Position numbers and translations under genes: made by a program
The notes under the pieces: model-generated
The model's input: the letters and a program-made list of their open reading frames with translations, nothing else
Told to the model about the DNA's origin: nothing
The model's database searches: none
DNA from: an uncultured Prevotella sp.
Lineage (GTDB): Bacteria > Bacteroidota > Bacteroidia > Bacteroidales > Bacteroidaceae
DNA length: 23,123 nt
Assembly (NCBI GenBank): GCA_900541575.1
Contig: UQKO01000041.1
Location: 1-23,123 of the forward strand
Direction of reading: 5' to 3'
In this document: positions 23,071 to 23,123 of the stretch, piece after piece
Layout: the number at the start of each line of letters is the position of its first letter
How positions within the stretch are numbered: position 1 is the stretch's first letter

Positions 23071-23123
23071 TGGGCGTTGACGGATTCGAACCGCCGACCC
23101 TCTGCTTGTAAGGCAGATGCTCT
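23071..23123 (-). tRNA. Second tRNA-Val (UAC), truncated by window edge
   Basis: The 3' 53 nt of a tRNA whose visible sequence, from the discriminator base at 23071 through the anticodon stem, is identical to the neighbouring tRNA-Val. The 5' part lies outside the window. The spacer between the two (23014-23070) is 57 nt and carries no promoter I can recognise, so they are probably cut from one transcript. Confidence 0.93.

Overview
The window looks like ordinary chromosomal core sequence from a member of the Bacteroidales, most likely a Prevotella-like organism. Three things point there. Several genes belong to families found mainly in this order (DUF3256, DUF4348, DUF4831, a MORN-repeat secreted protein, a GH109-like protein). 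Promoters fit the Bacteroidetes pattern TTTG / 19 bp / TAnnTTTG. Start codons generally lack strong Shine-Dalgarno sequences. The exact genus is an inference. I see no phage, insertion sequence, CRISPR array, toxin-antitoxin pair, secretion system or biosynthetic cluster.

Left part (1-2870): about 300 nt with no recognisable gene, then a secreted DUF3256 protein (minus strand) divergent from the type B ribosomal protein L31 gene, each with a good promoter. L31 ends at a clear terminator and is followed by a cytoplasmic Gfo/Idh/MocA-fold protein of the GH109 type.

Central plus-strand operon (2930-7890): DUF177 (YceD-like), rpmF (L32), fabH, era, der and a small lipoprotein whose ATG overlaps the der stop codon. 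It links ribosome assembly (L32, Era, Der) to fatty-acid initiation (FabH). Three of its intergenic gaps hold substantial inverted repeats. The operon ends at a strong hairpin shared with the convergent glgB.

Minus-strand block (8053-17840): in transcription order, a DUF4348 lipoprotein, murB, a PhnP-like metallo-hydrolase, a bifunctional class A penicillin-binding protein, kdsB, a periplasmic MORN-repeat protein and glgB. Most of these serve the cell envelope: peptidoglycan precursor (MurB), peptidoglycan polymerisation and crosslinking (PBP1A) and the Kdo sugar donor for lipid A (KdsB). GlgB makes glycogen branches.

Right part (18250-22883, plus strand): rfbA (dTDP-glucose synthesis), a small HAD-family phosphohydrolase, the fused NAD(P)H-hydrate repair enzyme Nnr, a secreted DUF4831 protein and a DUF721 (DciA-like) protein. 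Two intergenic hairpins in this part share the identical 15-mer GGTGGTTCTATAAAT and are probably copies of a dispersed element. The window ends in two tandem identical tRNA-Val(UAC) genes on the minus strand, the second cut by the window edge.

No new multi-gene system is apparent. The best leads are non-coding: the paired GGTGGTTCT hairpins, the structured rpmF-fabH spacer, the long hairpin before era, and a nearly leaderless promoter at the DUF177 gene.
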